Assembly (NCBI GenBank): GCA_051010095.1
Contig: JBPCVX010000265.1
Span: 1-28,420 of the forward strand
Length of the DNA stretch: 28,420 bases
Source: CAJQND01 sp051010095
Lineage (GTDB): Bacteria > Pseudomonadota > Alphaproteobacteria > Rhizobiales > CAJQND01
Direction of reading: 5' to 3'
Shown here: positions 17,642-25,787 of the stretch, in pieces
Numbering within the stretch: position 1 is the first letter of the stretch
Layout: every line of letters begins with the position of its first letter
Notes under the pieces: model-generated
Seen by the model: the letters and a program-made list of their open reading frames with translations, nothing else
The model's database searches: none
Told to the model about the DNA's origin: nothing
Position numbers and translations under genes: made by a program

Positions 17642-18835
17642 CTACCCATTAAGAGCAGATGAAATAGCCCCTAACGCAGAATATGCATTCAGGCTGCGCT
17701 CTGTTGCCAGAAATTCTGGCCAGCTAGAGAGCTTTACAACCACCATGTTGTCATCAGGCGCAATATATATGAGCTGCCCGAATACCCCACGCGCCATCAT
17801 TGTGCGTCGGGAAGGTGATTCCAGCCAGAACTGATTGCTGTAACCGCCCATTGGCAAACTATCAGTATAGGGCGCGCCAAATTTGTCGTGGTTGCGGTTT
17901 AAAGTTCCTGCGATCCACTCCGACGGCACAACGCTAACACCATTTGCAACACCACCATCATAGATCATCTGCCCAAACCGGGCATAATCACGCAAGGTGG
18001 CATTGAAGCCTCCATCGGCCAAGGCATACCCCCCGGAATCAATTGTGAAGGAGGCACTTTCCTCTGCGCCAATCTTTGACCAGACCTCTTTGCTCAACAA
18101 CTCCGCAAGCTTCATCCCGCTTGCACGTTCAAGCACATGGGCAAGAACATCCGTTTCAATGGAACGGTACTTGAACCGCTCACCATGCTCTGCCTCTTTC
18201 GAGACAAAGGTTTGAATAAGGTCCCACATGGTTTCGGGCAAATCGCTGTTCTCTGGCCTGGGCTTCCATCCAGAACATATATCAACCTTGGCGATGTCAG
18301 AGGTGAGCGAGGTATATTCCTCATCAAAGCACACGCCCGACGTCATATCGAGCACGTGCTGCAGTTTTGCCTCCCGCCATGCGGTGGTTTCAAGTTCGGG
18401 CAAATATGAAACTACCGGCGCGTCGTGATCAAGCAATCCACGTTCTGCGAGAACGCCAACAAGTGATGCTGTAATCGACTTCGCGACGGATTGCGACAGA
18501 TGCAATGACCGCTCGGTCATGCCGTTAAAATAGCGCTCATAAATAATGGAACCATGATGCAACACAATGAAGCCATCTGCGAAATCATCTTCCAGCCACT
18601 GGCCAAGCGTCGTCTCAACACCGTCAGCTCGTTCAAACGCGAGAACATCCAAGTCTTCATGCGCGCGCGGGAACTCCCATACAGTACCGCTCCCACGCCA
18701 CACCTCAACGGTCGGCAAAATTTCGCGCATATGCTGGAACGACCAGCGATTCCATGGCGGGGCATCCCAACTATTTCGCGGCACACGGTGCGATTTGGGA
18801 ACTGGACTGCCACACATAATGCGCGAATGGGGCAT
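17642..18835 (-). CDS. Serine hydrolase, beta-lactamase class C / 6-aminohexanoate-dimer hydrolase (NylB) fold
   Basis: A 397-residue serine hydrolase with no signal peptide, so probably cytoplasmic. The catalytic motifs are S116-V-A-K119 (SxxK, in LHLSQSVAKSITASLVG) and Y223-R-S (in the place of YxN). Y174 (CFDEEYTS) matches the position of the extra active-site Tyr of NylB-type enzymes. The C-terminal stretch FGQLIYIAPDDNMVVVKLSSWPE is typical of this group rather than of true AmpC. Substrates in the family range from linear amides and esters to D-peptides, so none is assigned. ATG 18835 has AGGAAA about 9 bases upstream. That ribosome binding site comes within 15 bases of the potD terminator, so transcription must come from read-through or from a promoter buried in the terminator region. 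Confidence 0.88.
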   Translation of the reverse strand: MPHSRIMCGSPVPKSHRVPRNSWDAPPWNRWSFQHMREILPTVEVWRGSGTVWEFPRAHEDLDVLAFERADGVETTLGQWLEDDFADGFIVLHHGSIIYERYFNGMTERSLHLSQSVAKSITASLVGVLAERGLLDHDAPVVSYLPELETTAWREAKLQHVLDMTSGVCFDEEYTSLTSDIAKVDICSGWKPRPENSDLPETMWDLIQTFVSKEAEHGERFKYRSIETDVLAHVLERASGMKLAELLSKEVWSKIGAEESASFTIDSGGYALADGGFNATLRDYARFGQMIYDGGVANGVSVVPSEWIAGTLNRNHDKFGAPYTDSLPMGGYSNQFWLESPSRRTMMARGVFGQLIYIAPDDNMVVVKLSSWPEFLATERSLNAYSALGAISSALNG

Positions 18836-18858
18836 GCTCGGCTTTCCTGGGCTGGCAC

Positions 18859-18889
18859 AAAAAATGGGCCCGGGGATTTCCCGGGCCCA
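18859..18889 (-). terminator. Rho-independent terminator of the pot operon
   Basis: A 10-bp perfect stem, TGGGCCCGGG (18865-18874) with CCCGGGCCCA (18880-18889), closes a 5-base loop. On the minus strand it is followed by a run of six T (18864-18859). It begins about 15 bases after the stop of the polyamine-binding-protein gene, in the right orientation to end that operon. This is the clearest terminator in the window. Confidence 0.9.
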
Positions 18890-18903
18890 CCTTCAAGAAC
18901 AAA

Positions 18904-19935
18904 CTACTTCTGTAGCTCTGTCCAGATTTGTGAGTAAATTTTAGTCACTTCCGGCGGACATGTAATCGCAAAAACACCGGGTGCTTGATCAGCTTGTGGA
19001 ATATTTACTTCAGGTGCTGTTTTCATATCTGCTGGCATGAATTCTTCGGAACCCTTAATGCCATTTGCATAGCGGGCAAACGCCGAAATTAATGCAGCAT
19101 TTTCAGGAAGCATAACGAAGTTTTGGAAAAGTTTTGCATTCTCAGCGTTCTTTGCGTCTTTGAGAACAGCCACATTGTCCATCCAAATTGGATAACCCTC
19201 TTTTGGGTATCCATAGGCAACATCCTTGTTTTGCAGGCGCGCGCGCATCGATGCACCGTTCCAGTAAACACTGGCGGCCAAATCACCTTTCACGATTTTT
19301 TCCAGTGTACCGTAATCCATTGAAAGCCATTTGGGCTTGGCTTCAATCAACTTATCGCGCACTTTTTTCAGTATTTCCTTGTCGGCTGTGCATTGCTCGC
19401 CGCCCATGTAACGAATGGTAAGGTGCATCACGTCCGCCATTTCCGGCACAACATTAATCTTGCCAACCAGTTCTTTTGGCGGATCAAGGAAGATCGCTGA
19501 TGTGTTGATTTCTCCGCCGTAGACGGACTTGTTGACGGTCACACCCACCGTGCCCCACTGCCACGGCACTGTATATTTGCGACCCTTATCAAAATCCACA
19601 TCAACCCAGCGTGGATCAACGTGTTTGAAGTTTTCCATCTGGTCGGGGCGGGTCTCCATAATCAACCCTTCGCTAATCCAAATCGGAATAAAGCTTGCCG
19701 ATGGCACCACAATGTCAAACCCATGTCCACCAGCTTTAATTTTCGCCAAGGCGGTGTCGTTTGAATCGTAGTCGGTGACTGTAATCTTCACATTATGAGC
19801 TTTTTCGAATTTTTTGATAAGCTCGGGGTTCGTATAATTCCCCCAGTTGAAGATATTGAGTTCACCGTCAGCTGCAGCAGGTCCTGTCACAACAAACAAT
19901 GCAGCTGCACATAATCCAGCTAATTTCAGTTTCAT
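18904..19935 (-). CDS. potD: Polyamine-type ABC transporter substrate-binding protein (PotD/PotF-like)
   Basis: A 343-residue periplasmic binding protein. The start was moved to ATG 19935, which has GGGAG 9 bases upstream; the ATG at 19950 has no site. A classical Sec signal (MKLKLAGLCAAALFVVTG...AAA|DGEL) is followed by the PotD-type mature start ELNIFNWGNYTNPELIKKFEKAHNV. AKIKAGGHGFDIVVPSASFI, YTVPWQWGTVGVTVNK, VYWNGASMRARLQN and YPIWMDNVAVLKDAKN are all family features. It delivers its ligand, probably putrescine or spermidine but possibly another cationic compound, to the PotBC channel. It is the last gene of the operon, as in potABCD, and is followed by a strong terminator. Confidence 0.85.
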   Translation of the reverse strand: MKLKLAGLCAAALFVVTGPAAADGELNIFNWGNYTNPELIKKFEKAHNVKITVTDYDSNDTALAKIKAGGHGFDIVVPSASFIPIWISEGLIMETRPDQMENFKHVDPRWVDVDFDKGRKYTVPWQWGTVGVTVNKSVYGGEINTSAIFLDPPKELVGKINVVPEMADVMHLTIRYMGGEQCTADKEILKKVRDKLIEAKPKWLSMDYGTLEKIVKGDLAASVYWNGASMRARLQNKDVAYGYPKEGYPIWMDNVAVLKDAKNAENAKLFQNFVMLPENAALISAFARYANGIKGSEEFMPADMKTAPEVNIPQADQAPGVFAITCPPEVTKIYSQIWTELQK

Positions 19936-19963
19936 TTTCAGCTCTCCCATAATTGAACTTATT

Positions 19964-20779
19964 TTACGTCTTTCTGCGGTTTAAGAAAAAGAACATGCAA
20001 ACGAGCAAAACGGAAATACCTAAAAATACGGTCGAAATTGCATTCACTTCGGGCGTCACCGCGCGTCGTAATTGGCCAAGCATATATGTGGGCAAGGTAT
20101 CTTGACCAGCAGTTTTTACGAACTCTGTGATCACCACATCATCGAGCGAAATAACGAAAGCGAGCATCCCGCCAGCCAATATTCCCGGCCACAACATAGG
20201 CAAAGTTATGCGTCTAAAAGTTTGCCAAGGTGGTGCGTAAAGATCCGCTGCTGCGGTTTCCAACGACAAATCCATGCTCTCTAACCGCGCGCGAATTGGC
20301 ATATAAGCAAAGGGAATGCAAAAAGCCGAATGCGCCACGATAAGATATGCAATGCCTGTGTATCCTGTAGCGATCTTGATCATTGCAAAAAAGATCAACA
20401 AAGCAACCGCCGTGACGATTTCAGGCACCATAAGCGGTTGATTAATCACCGCAAAAACTGCTGTGTAACCTCGAAACTTTGCGGTACGTGTGGTTGCAAG
20501 TGCTGCCAACGTTGCAGAAATAGTGGCGATGAATGATGCAGCACACGCCACAAGCAATGATCGGGTTGCGGCTTCCTTTACTTGTTCATTTTGCCAAGCT
20601 GCCTCATACCAACGCCACGAGAAGCCCTCCCAGACGGCTATCGAAACGCCTGAATTAAACGAGTACAGCACCAACAAGACAATCGGTGCATAAAGCAACA
20701 AGAAGCAAAGCACAGCCATGGGCGTGAAGCCAGGCTGCCATTCCAGTGCAAAGGGTTTACGGGCGCTCTTCTCAGCCAT
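19964..20779 (-). CDS. potC: Polyamine-type ABC transporter permease (PotC/PotI-like)
   Basis: A 271-residue inner-membrane permease with six hydrophobic segments. I placed the start at ATG 20779 (MAEKSARKPFALEWQPGF), with GGTGG just upstream. A longer frame exists upstream, but it overlaps potB in another frame and has no suitable site. The EAA coupling loop is MDLSLETAAADLYAPPWQTFRRITLPMLWPGI near residue 175. The ending SLDDVVITEFVKTAGQDTLPTYML is typical of PotC/PotI. The gene overlaps potB by 8 bases (ATGGCTGA), so translation is coupled. Confidence 0.9.
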   Translation of the reverse strand: MAEKSARKPFALEWQPGFTPMAVLCFLLLYAPIVLLVLYSFNSGVSIAVWEGFSWRWYEAAWQNEQVKEAATRSLLVACAASFIATISATLAALATTRTAKFRGYTAVFAVINQPLMVPEIVTAVALLIFFAMIKIATGYTGIAYLIVAHSAFCIPFAYMPIRARLESMDLSLETAAADLYAPPWQTFRRITLPMLWPGILAGGMLAFVISLDDVVITEFVKTAGQDTLPTYMLGQLRRAVTPEVNAISTVFLGISVLLVCMFFFLNRRKT

Positions 20780-21686
20780 GATGTGCACCACCTTGCTTTC
20801 CAGCAACACGCACATAATAGATAAGCGCAACCATGACGATCGCCAGCAATGTGATTGAGAGCGCGGCACCCAAGGGCCAGTTTCGCCCTTGCCCAAATTG
20901 CAATTCGATCAAGTTGCCAAGCATCAGGTTTTTCCCACCGCCCAACACCCTCGGCGTCACATAGGCGCCAAGAGATGGCACAAACACCAGTATCGACCCC
21001 GCGATGACGCCAGGCTTCACGAGTGGAAATATTATCTTTCTGAGCACTTGGAACCGGGTTGCATAGAGATCATACCCCGCTTCAACCAGCGAGAAATCCA
21101 GGCGCTCCATCGACGCATAGAGCGGCAGCACCATGAGCGGCAGATACACGTACAGCATGCCCAGCAATATTGCGAAGTCGGTGAACATCATTTGAATAGG
21201 CTGTTCAATCACACCCATCGCGAGCAACAAGGTGTTAATTGTGCCTGAGTTGCGAATGACCTCCATAATCGCAAATGTGCGAATGAGCAGATTTGTCCAA
21301 AAAGGAATAATTATCAGCAACAGCCAGATGTCGCGTTGTTGTTTTGGCCGTGTGGCAATGAAATATGCAGTTGGGAACCCAAAGATAAACGCCAGTACAG
21401 TCGTCAGAAATGAGAGTTTCACCGAGCGCCATAAAATACTGAGATGCGCATCTGCAAGCGCTATGGTCTCGTCGAATATATCCTTCTTAAAAAATACATT
21501 AAACCAGCCATCGGTGGAAAATTTCCATTCAACACCGCCATAGTCTCCTGCCGTCAAGAACGAGTACAAGACCACGATCAACAGTGGTCCAATCGCGGCA
21601 ATCGTTAAAACAAATAGCGCCGGTGCTAGAAGTAACCAACGATTACGTGTTGCTTCTCGTTGCCGTGCTGAAACTGCCTCAGACAT
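20772..21686 (-). CDS. potB: Polyamine-type ABC transporter permease (PotB/PotH-like)
   Basis: A 304-residue inner-membrane permease. It opens with WLLLAPALFVLTIAAIGPLLIVVLYSFL and contains the EAA coupling loop (MERLDFSLVEAGYDLYATRFQVLRKIIFPLVKPGV) near residue 190. The segment PSLGAYVTPRVLGGGKNLMLGNLIELQFGQGRNWPLGAALS is the hallmark of PotB/PotH. It forms the channel with PotC and is energised by PotA. The start at 21686 lies 2 bases after the end of potA. Confidence 0.92.
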   Translation of the reverse strand: MSEAVSARQREATRNRWLLLAPALFVLTIAAIGPLLIVVLYSFLTAGDYGGVEWKFSTDGWFNVFFKKDIFDETIALADAHLSILWRSVKLSFLTTVLAFIFGFPTAYFIATRPKQQRDIWLLLIIIPFWTNLLIRTFAIMEVIRNSGTINTLLLAMGVIEQPIQMMFTDFAILLGMLYVYLPLMVLPLYASMERLDFSLVEAGYDLYATRFQVLRKIIFPLVKPGVIAGSILVFVPSLGAYVTPRVLGGGKNLMLGNLIELQFGQGRNWPLGAALSITLLAIVMVALIYYVRVAGKQGGAHHG

Positions 21687-21688
21687 GG

Positions 21689-22795
21689 CTAATCCCTCAA
21701 CACCTGAATAGCATTTGCGCCAATATCAATTCCATAGGAACTGCCAACTTCATAGCGCTCTTGCCTATCGGATTGATTTTGCGACCGGATGATAAACGGC
21801 GTGTCATCTTCTAAGCGCAGGTGATAGTGGGTGTCGGTTCCAAAATAGACAATATTGGTCAGAACACCGCTTAAGGCACCCGCGCCAGATGCCAATCGTG
21901 CATGTTCAGGTCTTACGACAATGGTCACCTCACCTGTTGAAACATCTCCCCCGCCGCTGGGCAACGCTGCGGGTAAAGTTTTTCCCGACGGCAACTTGAC
22001 CTGAGCGCCAGACTTCGAAAGGGACGTCAACTCTGCGGTTATAAAGTTAGTGTCACCAATGAAATCAGCCACAAACCGGTTTGAGGGATGTTCATAGATT
22101 TCATGAGGACTACCCACCTGCAAAATCTCACCCTTGCTCATCACGGCAACGCGATCAGACATGGTAAGCGCTTCTTCTTGGTCGTGGGTAACAAACACAA
22201 ATGTAATACCCGTCTCGTGCTGCAAGCGTTTCAACTCGATCTGCATCTCTTTACGCAGTTTGAAGTCAAGCGCTGAGAGCGGTTCATCCAACAACAACAC
22301 TTTCGGGTGCGGCGCCAGCGCGCGCGCGAGGGCAACGCGTTGCTGTTGACCTCCTGAAATTTGGCTCGTTTGGCGATTTGCCAATTCTTGCATCTGCACC
22401 AAATCGAGCATTTCATTGACGGTTTTGGTGATCTGTTCCTTAGGCTGACCAAGCATCTCCAACCCAAAGCCGATATTCTGCGCAACGCTCATATGCGGGA
22501 AAAGAGCATAACTCTGAAACACAGTGTTCACGGGGCGCATATGGGGTGGCAGCGCGGAAATATCCTCACCCTCAAGGGTGATTTCGCCATTTGTGGGATG
22601 TTCAAAACCTGCGATCAAACGCAACAACGTGGTTTTGCCGCAACCAGACGGCCCAAGAAGCGTGAAAAATTCATTTTGCCGGATAGCGACCGAAACCGCA
22701 TCAAGAGCAACCACAGCGGCTTCATCATTGCCAAAAATTTTACTTACGCCTTTTACATCCACCATTGTTGCGGATGAAGACTCATTAATGCTCAC
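21689..22795 (-). CDS. potA: Polyamine-type ABC transporter ATP-binding protein (PotA-like)
   Basis: A 368-residue ATPase, usual for PotA. The GTG start at 22795 has a GGGAGAGG box upstream. Walker A is LLGPSGCGKTT near residue 50, the signature ISGGQQQRVALARAL near 145, Walker B VLLLDEPLSALD near 165, and the switch His VFVTHDQEEALTMSDR near 200. RPVNTVFQSYALFPHMSV is the Q-loop region. A C-terminal TOBE-like domain (about 240-368, with VTIVVRPEHARLASG and YHLRLEDDTPFIIRSQ) is the usual regulatory module. It is the first gene of the operon potA-potB-potC-potD. The promoter should lie in the roughly 250 bases upstream, where I see no clear box. Confidence 0.92.
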   Translation of the reverse strand: MSINESSSATMVDVKGVSKIFGNDEAAVVALDAVSVAIRQNEFFTLLGPSGCGKTTLLRLIAGFEHPTNGEITLEGEDISALPPHMRPVNTVFQSYALFPHMSVAQNIGFGLEMLGQPKEQITKTVNEMLDLVQMQELANRQTSQISGGQQQRVALARALAPHPKVLLLDEPLSALDFKLRKEMQIELKRLQHETGITFVFVTHDQEEALTMSDRVAVMSKGEILQVGSPHEIYEHPSNRFVADFIGDTNFITAELTSLSKSGAQVKLPSGKTLPAALPSGGGDVSTGEVTIVVRPEHARLASGAGALSGVLTNIVYFGTDTHYHLRLEDDTPFIIRSQNQSDRQERYEVGSSYGIDIGANAIQVLRD

Positions 22796-23044
22796 TCAAC
22801 CTCTCCCTGCAAAGCCAGTTGTGTAAGCACACCAACCGACCGCACAAGACATTCATTCCAGTATTTGAGAAATGCCCCGACCTGCTTATTGGACCTATTC
22901 AACGTCTCATGTTTTATGCCGTTAAGGTTCCATGTCCCTGGCAGTCTTGTCAATGAGGCGCACGAGATGATTCACTCTTGCCCAACTTACTTCGCATTAA
23001 CGCTTTATTTAGACATTTACTCTTGAAGTTAATGTTGATTCATT

Positions 23045-23620
23045 ATGTCAAAACGCGAAAAAATAAAATCCCGGCTTGATTTACTTACAAGCCAACGCGC
23101 GCGGTTTCTGGACCAGCGCAACCACGTTCTCGGTTTTGCGTCGTTAACCGATCCAAAATCCAGTAATCTCGTTCTGACAACACTCAACGAACGCGGGCCT
23201 ATGAGTGCAGAAGACATCGCCCACGCACTTGAGGTGCCGGTTTTCACCATACAGCCCTATTTGCTTGGACTGCGCGCCAAGCAGCAAATTACGGCAACTG
23301 TCGATGATGATGGCGAAAGCACGTGGTGTGTGAGGGATACATCATCAGACACGCCACAAAGCGCTGAAAGAAAAAACACTATTCTGGCGGAACTTAAGTC
23401 TCTGCGCGCGAAGTACCCCAAAGAACTCGATGCCTTAAGGGCTAAATTTGCTGAAGATGACCAACAATATCACGCAGAGCGCAAACGGTTTATACGAGAA
23501 CTCGCGTTGGTTCGTTCATGTTCGGTCTGCAGCGAAGAATTTACCGCCGAAGGTCCCTCAGTTCTCTACTGCTCAAATTCCTGCGCTGAACAATCCAAAG
23601 AATTGAAGCAGGCCGGATAA
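23045..23620 (+). CDS. Small protein with probable winged helix and C-terminal four-cysteine zinc site
   Basis: A 191-residue cytoplasmic protein of no recognised family. Residues about 40-95 look like a winged helix (LVLTTLNERGPMSAEDIAHALEV, then FTIQPYLLGLRAKQQI as recognition helix, then a beta wing TATVDDDGESTWCV). A highly charged helix follows (about 108-155). The C-terminus has C159-x2-C162 and C176-x3-C180 (CSVC...YCSNSC), a treble-clef-like zinc site as in FCS/MYM-type fingers. The layout suggests a DNA- or RNA-binding regulator (inference). It is divergent from potA and upstream of the nucleoside-salvage pair, so either could be its target. The ribosome binding site before ATG 23045 is weak. 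Confidence 0.75.
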   Translation: MSKREKIKSRLDLLTSQRARFLDQRNHVLGFASLTDPKSSNLVLTTLNERGPMSAEDIAHALEVPVFTIQPYLLGLRAKQQITATVDDDGESTWCVRDTSSDTPQSAERKNTILAELKSLRAKYPKELDALRAKFAEDDQQYHAERKRFIRELALVRSCSVCSEEFTAEGPSVLYCSNSCAEQSKELKQAG

Positions 23621-23706
23621 TCCTCGCCCACACCACGCGCATACTTGCTATCGACACAGCAAATGCGTATCCAGAAACCTGAATATTGCATCAGGAGAAC
23701 AAGCGC

Positions 23707-24510
23707 GTGGGAGAAACAGCGGCACTCGATTATATCAACACCCAATTGCCTGGCGTCCAGGTAAAGGTTGCCCTCATTTTAGGTTCGGGCCTCGGTCATT
23801 TAACAGACACACTCGACGGCACAGCTATTGATTATTCCAAGCTTGCGGGTTTTCCAAAAACGGGCGTGTCTGGGCACAATCCAAAGCTTGTTATTGGAGA
23901 ACTTGAAGGGGTCAATGTCGCTATTCTTGGCGGGCGCGCGCATTACTATGAACATGGAAATGCAAATGTTATGCGCTTACCGCTTGAAGTGCTCAAGGGT
24001 TTGGGAGCCGAGCTTCTTGTTCTCACAAATGCCGCCGGGTCACTGCGCGAAGATATTCCACCTGGCGATATCATGCTGATAAAGGATCATATGAACCTGG
24101 CGGGCGACAATCCACTTATCGGCGAACAGGATGACGCGCGGTTCGTGAATATGGTCGATGCGTATGACCCGCCAACGCGAGAAGCCTTGCAGGCAGCTTC
24201 GCGTGCGGAAGGCATAGCGCTCAAAGAAGGTGTTTATGCGTGGCATTCTGGGCCAAGTTTTGAAACTCCGGCAGAGGTGAACGCTTCACGCATTCTCGGC
24301 GCTGACGCCGTTGGAATGTCAACTGTGCCTGAAGTTATCTTGGCCCGATTCTTGGAAATGAAATGCGCTGCCATCTCCACCATCACCAACTTAGGTGCTG
24401 GCATGGGGGAAGATGACCTTAGCCACGAGCAAACCAAGGCGATCGCCCCAATTGGGGCACAGAAGCTCGAGCGCGTTTTGCGGCGCTTCTTAAAAGACCT
24501 CGCCGTATGA
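23707..24510 (+). CDS. punA: Purine nucleoside phosphorylase (trimeric class)
   Basis: A 267-residue enzyme that cleaves purine nucleosides with phosphate to the free base and (deoxy)ribose 1-phosphate. The start is GTG 23707, with AGGAG 9 bases upstream; the TTG at 23686 lies before that box. Motifs of the trimeric (PNP-II) class are ILGSGLGHLTD near residue 25, SGHNPKLVIGEL, GRAHYYEHG, LTNAAGSL, SGPSFETPAEVNASRILGADAVGMSTVPEV near 195, and a late Asn in ITNLGAGMG. It is followed with a 4-base overlap (ATGA) by phosphopentomutase, which uses its product, so the pair is a salvage operon. The symbol is by class; punA/deoD naming varies. Confidence 0.9.
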   Translation: MGETAALDYINTQLPGVQVKVALILGSGLGHLTDTLDGTAIDYSKLAGFPKTGVSGHNPKLVIGELEGVNVAILGGRAHYYEHGNANVMRLPLEVLKGLGAELLVLTNAAGSLREDIPPGDIMLIKDHMNLAGDNPLIGEQDDARFVNMVDAYDPPTREALQAASRAEGIALKEGVYAWHSGPSFETPAEVNASRILGADAVGMSTVPEVILARFLEMKCAAISTITNLGAGMGEDDLSHEQTKAIAPIGAQKLERVLRRFLKDLAV

Positions 24511-25718
24511 CCGAAAACCGCGCCATAGTGGTGGTGCTCGATTCTGTCGGCATCGGCGGAGCGAAAGATGCTCATCTCTACAATGATGAAGGCGCGAACA
24601 CTCTCGGTCATATTGTTGAACAAGCTGCAGCGGGAAAAGCCAACAATGTACAACGCTCTGGCCCATTAAACATTCCCAACCTTACAGAGCTTGGATTGAT
24701 TAACGCACTGCATCTTTCGTCAGGTGTTGGAAATCCCCCAACATCACTCACCGCATCGTGGGGTGTGGGTGTTGAAAGTTCTAAAGGTAAAGACACCACG
24801 TCTGGGCATTGGGAGATCGCTGGAACGCCTGTGCGCCGGGATTTTCACTATTTCCCAGATGAAAACCCTGCCTTTCCTCAAGGTTTGCTGGACGACATCG
24901 AGCGCTTGGGAAATTTACCAGGCACGCTTTCAAACACCCGCGCCTCCGGCACACAGGTGATCGAGGACTTTGGCGCGGAACATGTGCGCACCCGAAAACC
25001 GATCCTCTACACATCAACAGATTCTGTATTGCAAATCGCTGCCCACGAACACGCCTTTGGCCTTGAGCGGCTCTATGAACTTTGTGGTTATGTGCGCGCG
25101 CTGGTTGACCCGCTTGGGGTTGGCCGCGTTATCGCCCGTCCCTTTGAAGGCGAAGAAGGAAACTTCATTCGCACCCCAAACCGGCGTGATTTTTCCATGC
25201 CGCCTTTTGATACAACCTTGCTAGATGACCTCAAAGACCAGGGCCGTGAGGTCATGGGGATTGGCAAGATCAGCGATATTTTTGCTGGCCGCGGTATCAC
25301 CTGCTCGCACAAAGCAACAGGCATTGATGGCACTACTGACGTGATCGCGCAGCACATTCCGCAACTTGCGCCAGGCGGGTTAATGTTTGCAAATATTGTC
25401 GAGTTCGATAGTGACTATGGCCACCGGCGCGATGTCGCGGGATATGCCTGGGCACTCGAGACGTTCGACATGCGTGTCCGGGAACTTCTGACCGCGCTCA
25501 AACAACATGACATACTGATCATCACTGCTGACCATGGCAACGATCCCACTTGGAGGGGCACTGATCACACCAGAGAGCATGTGCCAATTATAATGGTAGG
25601 CAAAAACACTGTGCCACGCCCCCTTGGAATGCGTGGGTTTGCCGATATCACCGCCAGCATCGCAGAACATCTGCACATCAAGACCCAGACATCAGGCGAA
25701 AGTTTCCTGTTTCCATAA
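24507..25718 (+). CDS. deoB: Phosphopentomutase
   Basis: A 403-residue metalloenzyme of the alkaline phosphatase superfamily, full length. It interconverts (deoxy)ribose 1-phosphate and 5-phosphate. Metal and active-site motifs are IVVVLDSVGIGGAKDA near residue 8, the phosphorylated Thr region SSKGKDTTSGHWEIAG near 90, SDYGHRRDVAGYA near 305, and ITADHGNDPTWRGTDHTREHVPI near 345. ANIVEFDSDYGHRRD carries Glu-Phe-Asp-Ser where the family usually has a Val-Asp-Phe-Asp type sequence, a mild variation. It is co-translated with the phosphorylase (ATGA overlap at 24507-24510). Confidence 0.95.
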   Translation: MTENRAIVVVLDSVGIGGAKDAHLYNDEGANTLGHIVEQAAAGKANNVQRSGPLNIPNLTELGLINALHLSSGVGNPPTSLTASWGVGVESSKGKDTTSGHWEIAGTPVRRDFHYFPDENPAFPQGLLDDIERLGNLPGTLSNTRASGTQVIEDFGAEHVRTRKPILYTSTDSVLQIAAHEHAFGLERLYELCGYVRALVDPLGVGRVIARPFEGEEGNFIRTPNRRDFSMPPFDTTLLDDLKDQGREVMGIGKISDIFAGRGITCSHKATGIDGTTDVIAQHIPQLAPGGLMFANIVEFDSDYGHRRDVAGYAWALETFDMRVRELLTALKQHDILIITADHGNDPTWRGTDHTREHVPIIMVGKNTVPRPLGMRGFADITASIAEHLHIKTQTSGESFLFP

Positions 25719-25787
25719 GAGTTTGCTTGCAACGGGCGTTTTCCCCGCGCGATACTGCAGCGGTTGTTCACTCAATCGGGGCATTTC

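Noticed and set aside
22796..23044. Search for promoter, riboswitch or small RNA in the divergent potA region
   Set aside because: No convincing promoter pair, structured element or long dyad was found by eye in these roughly 250 bases.
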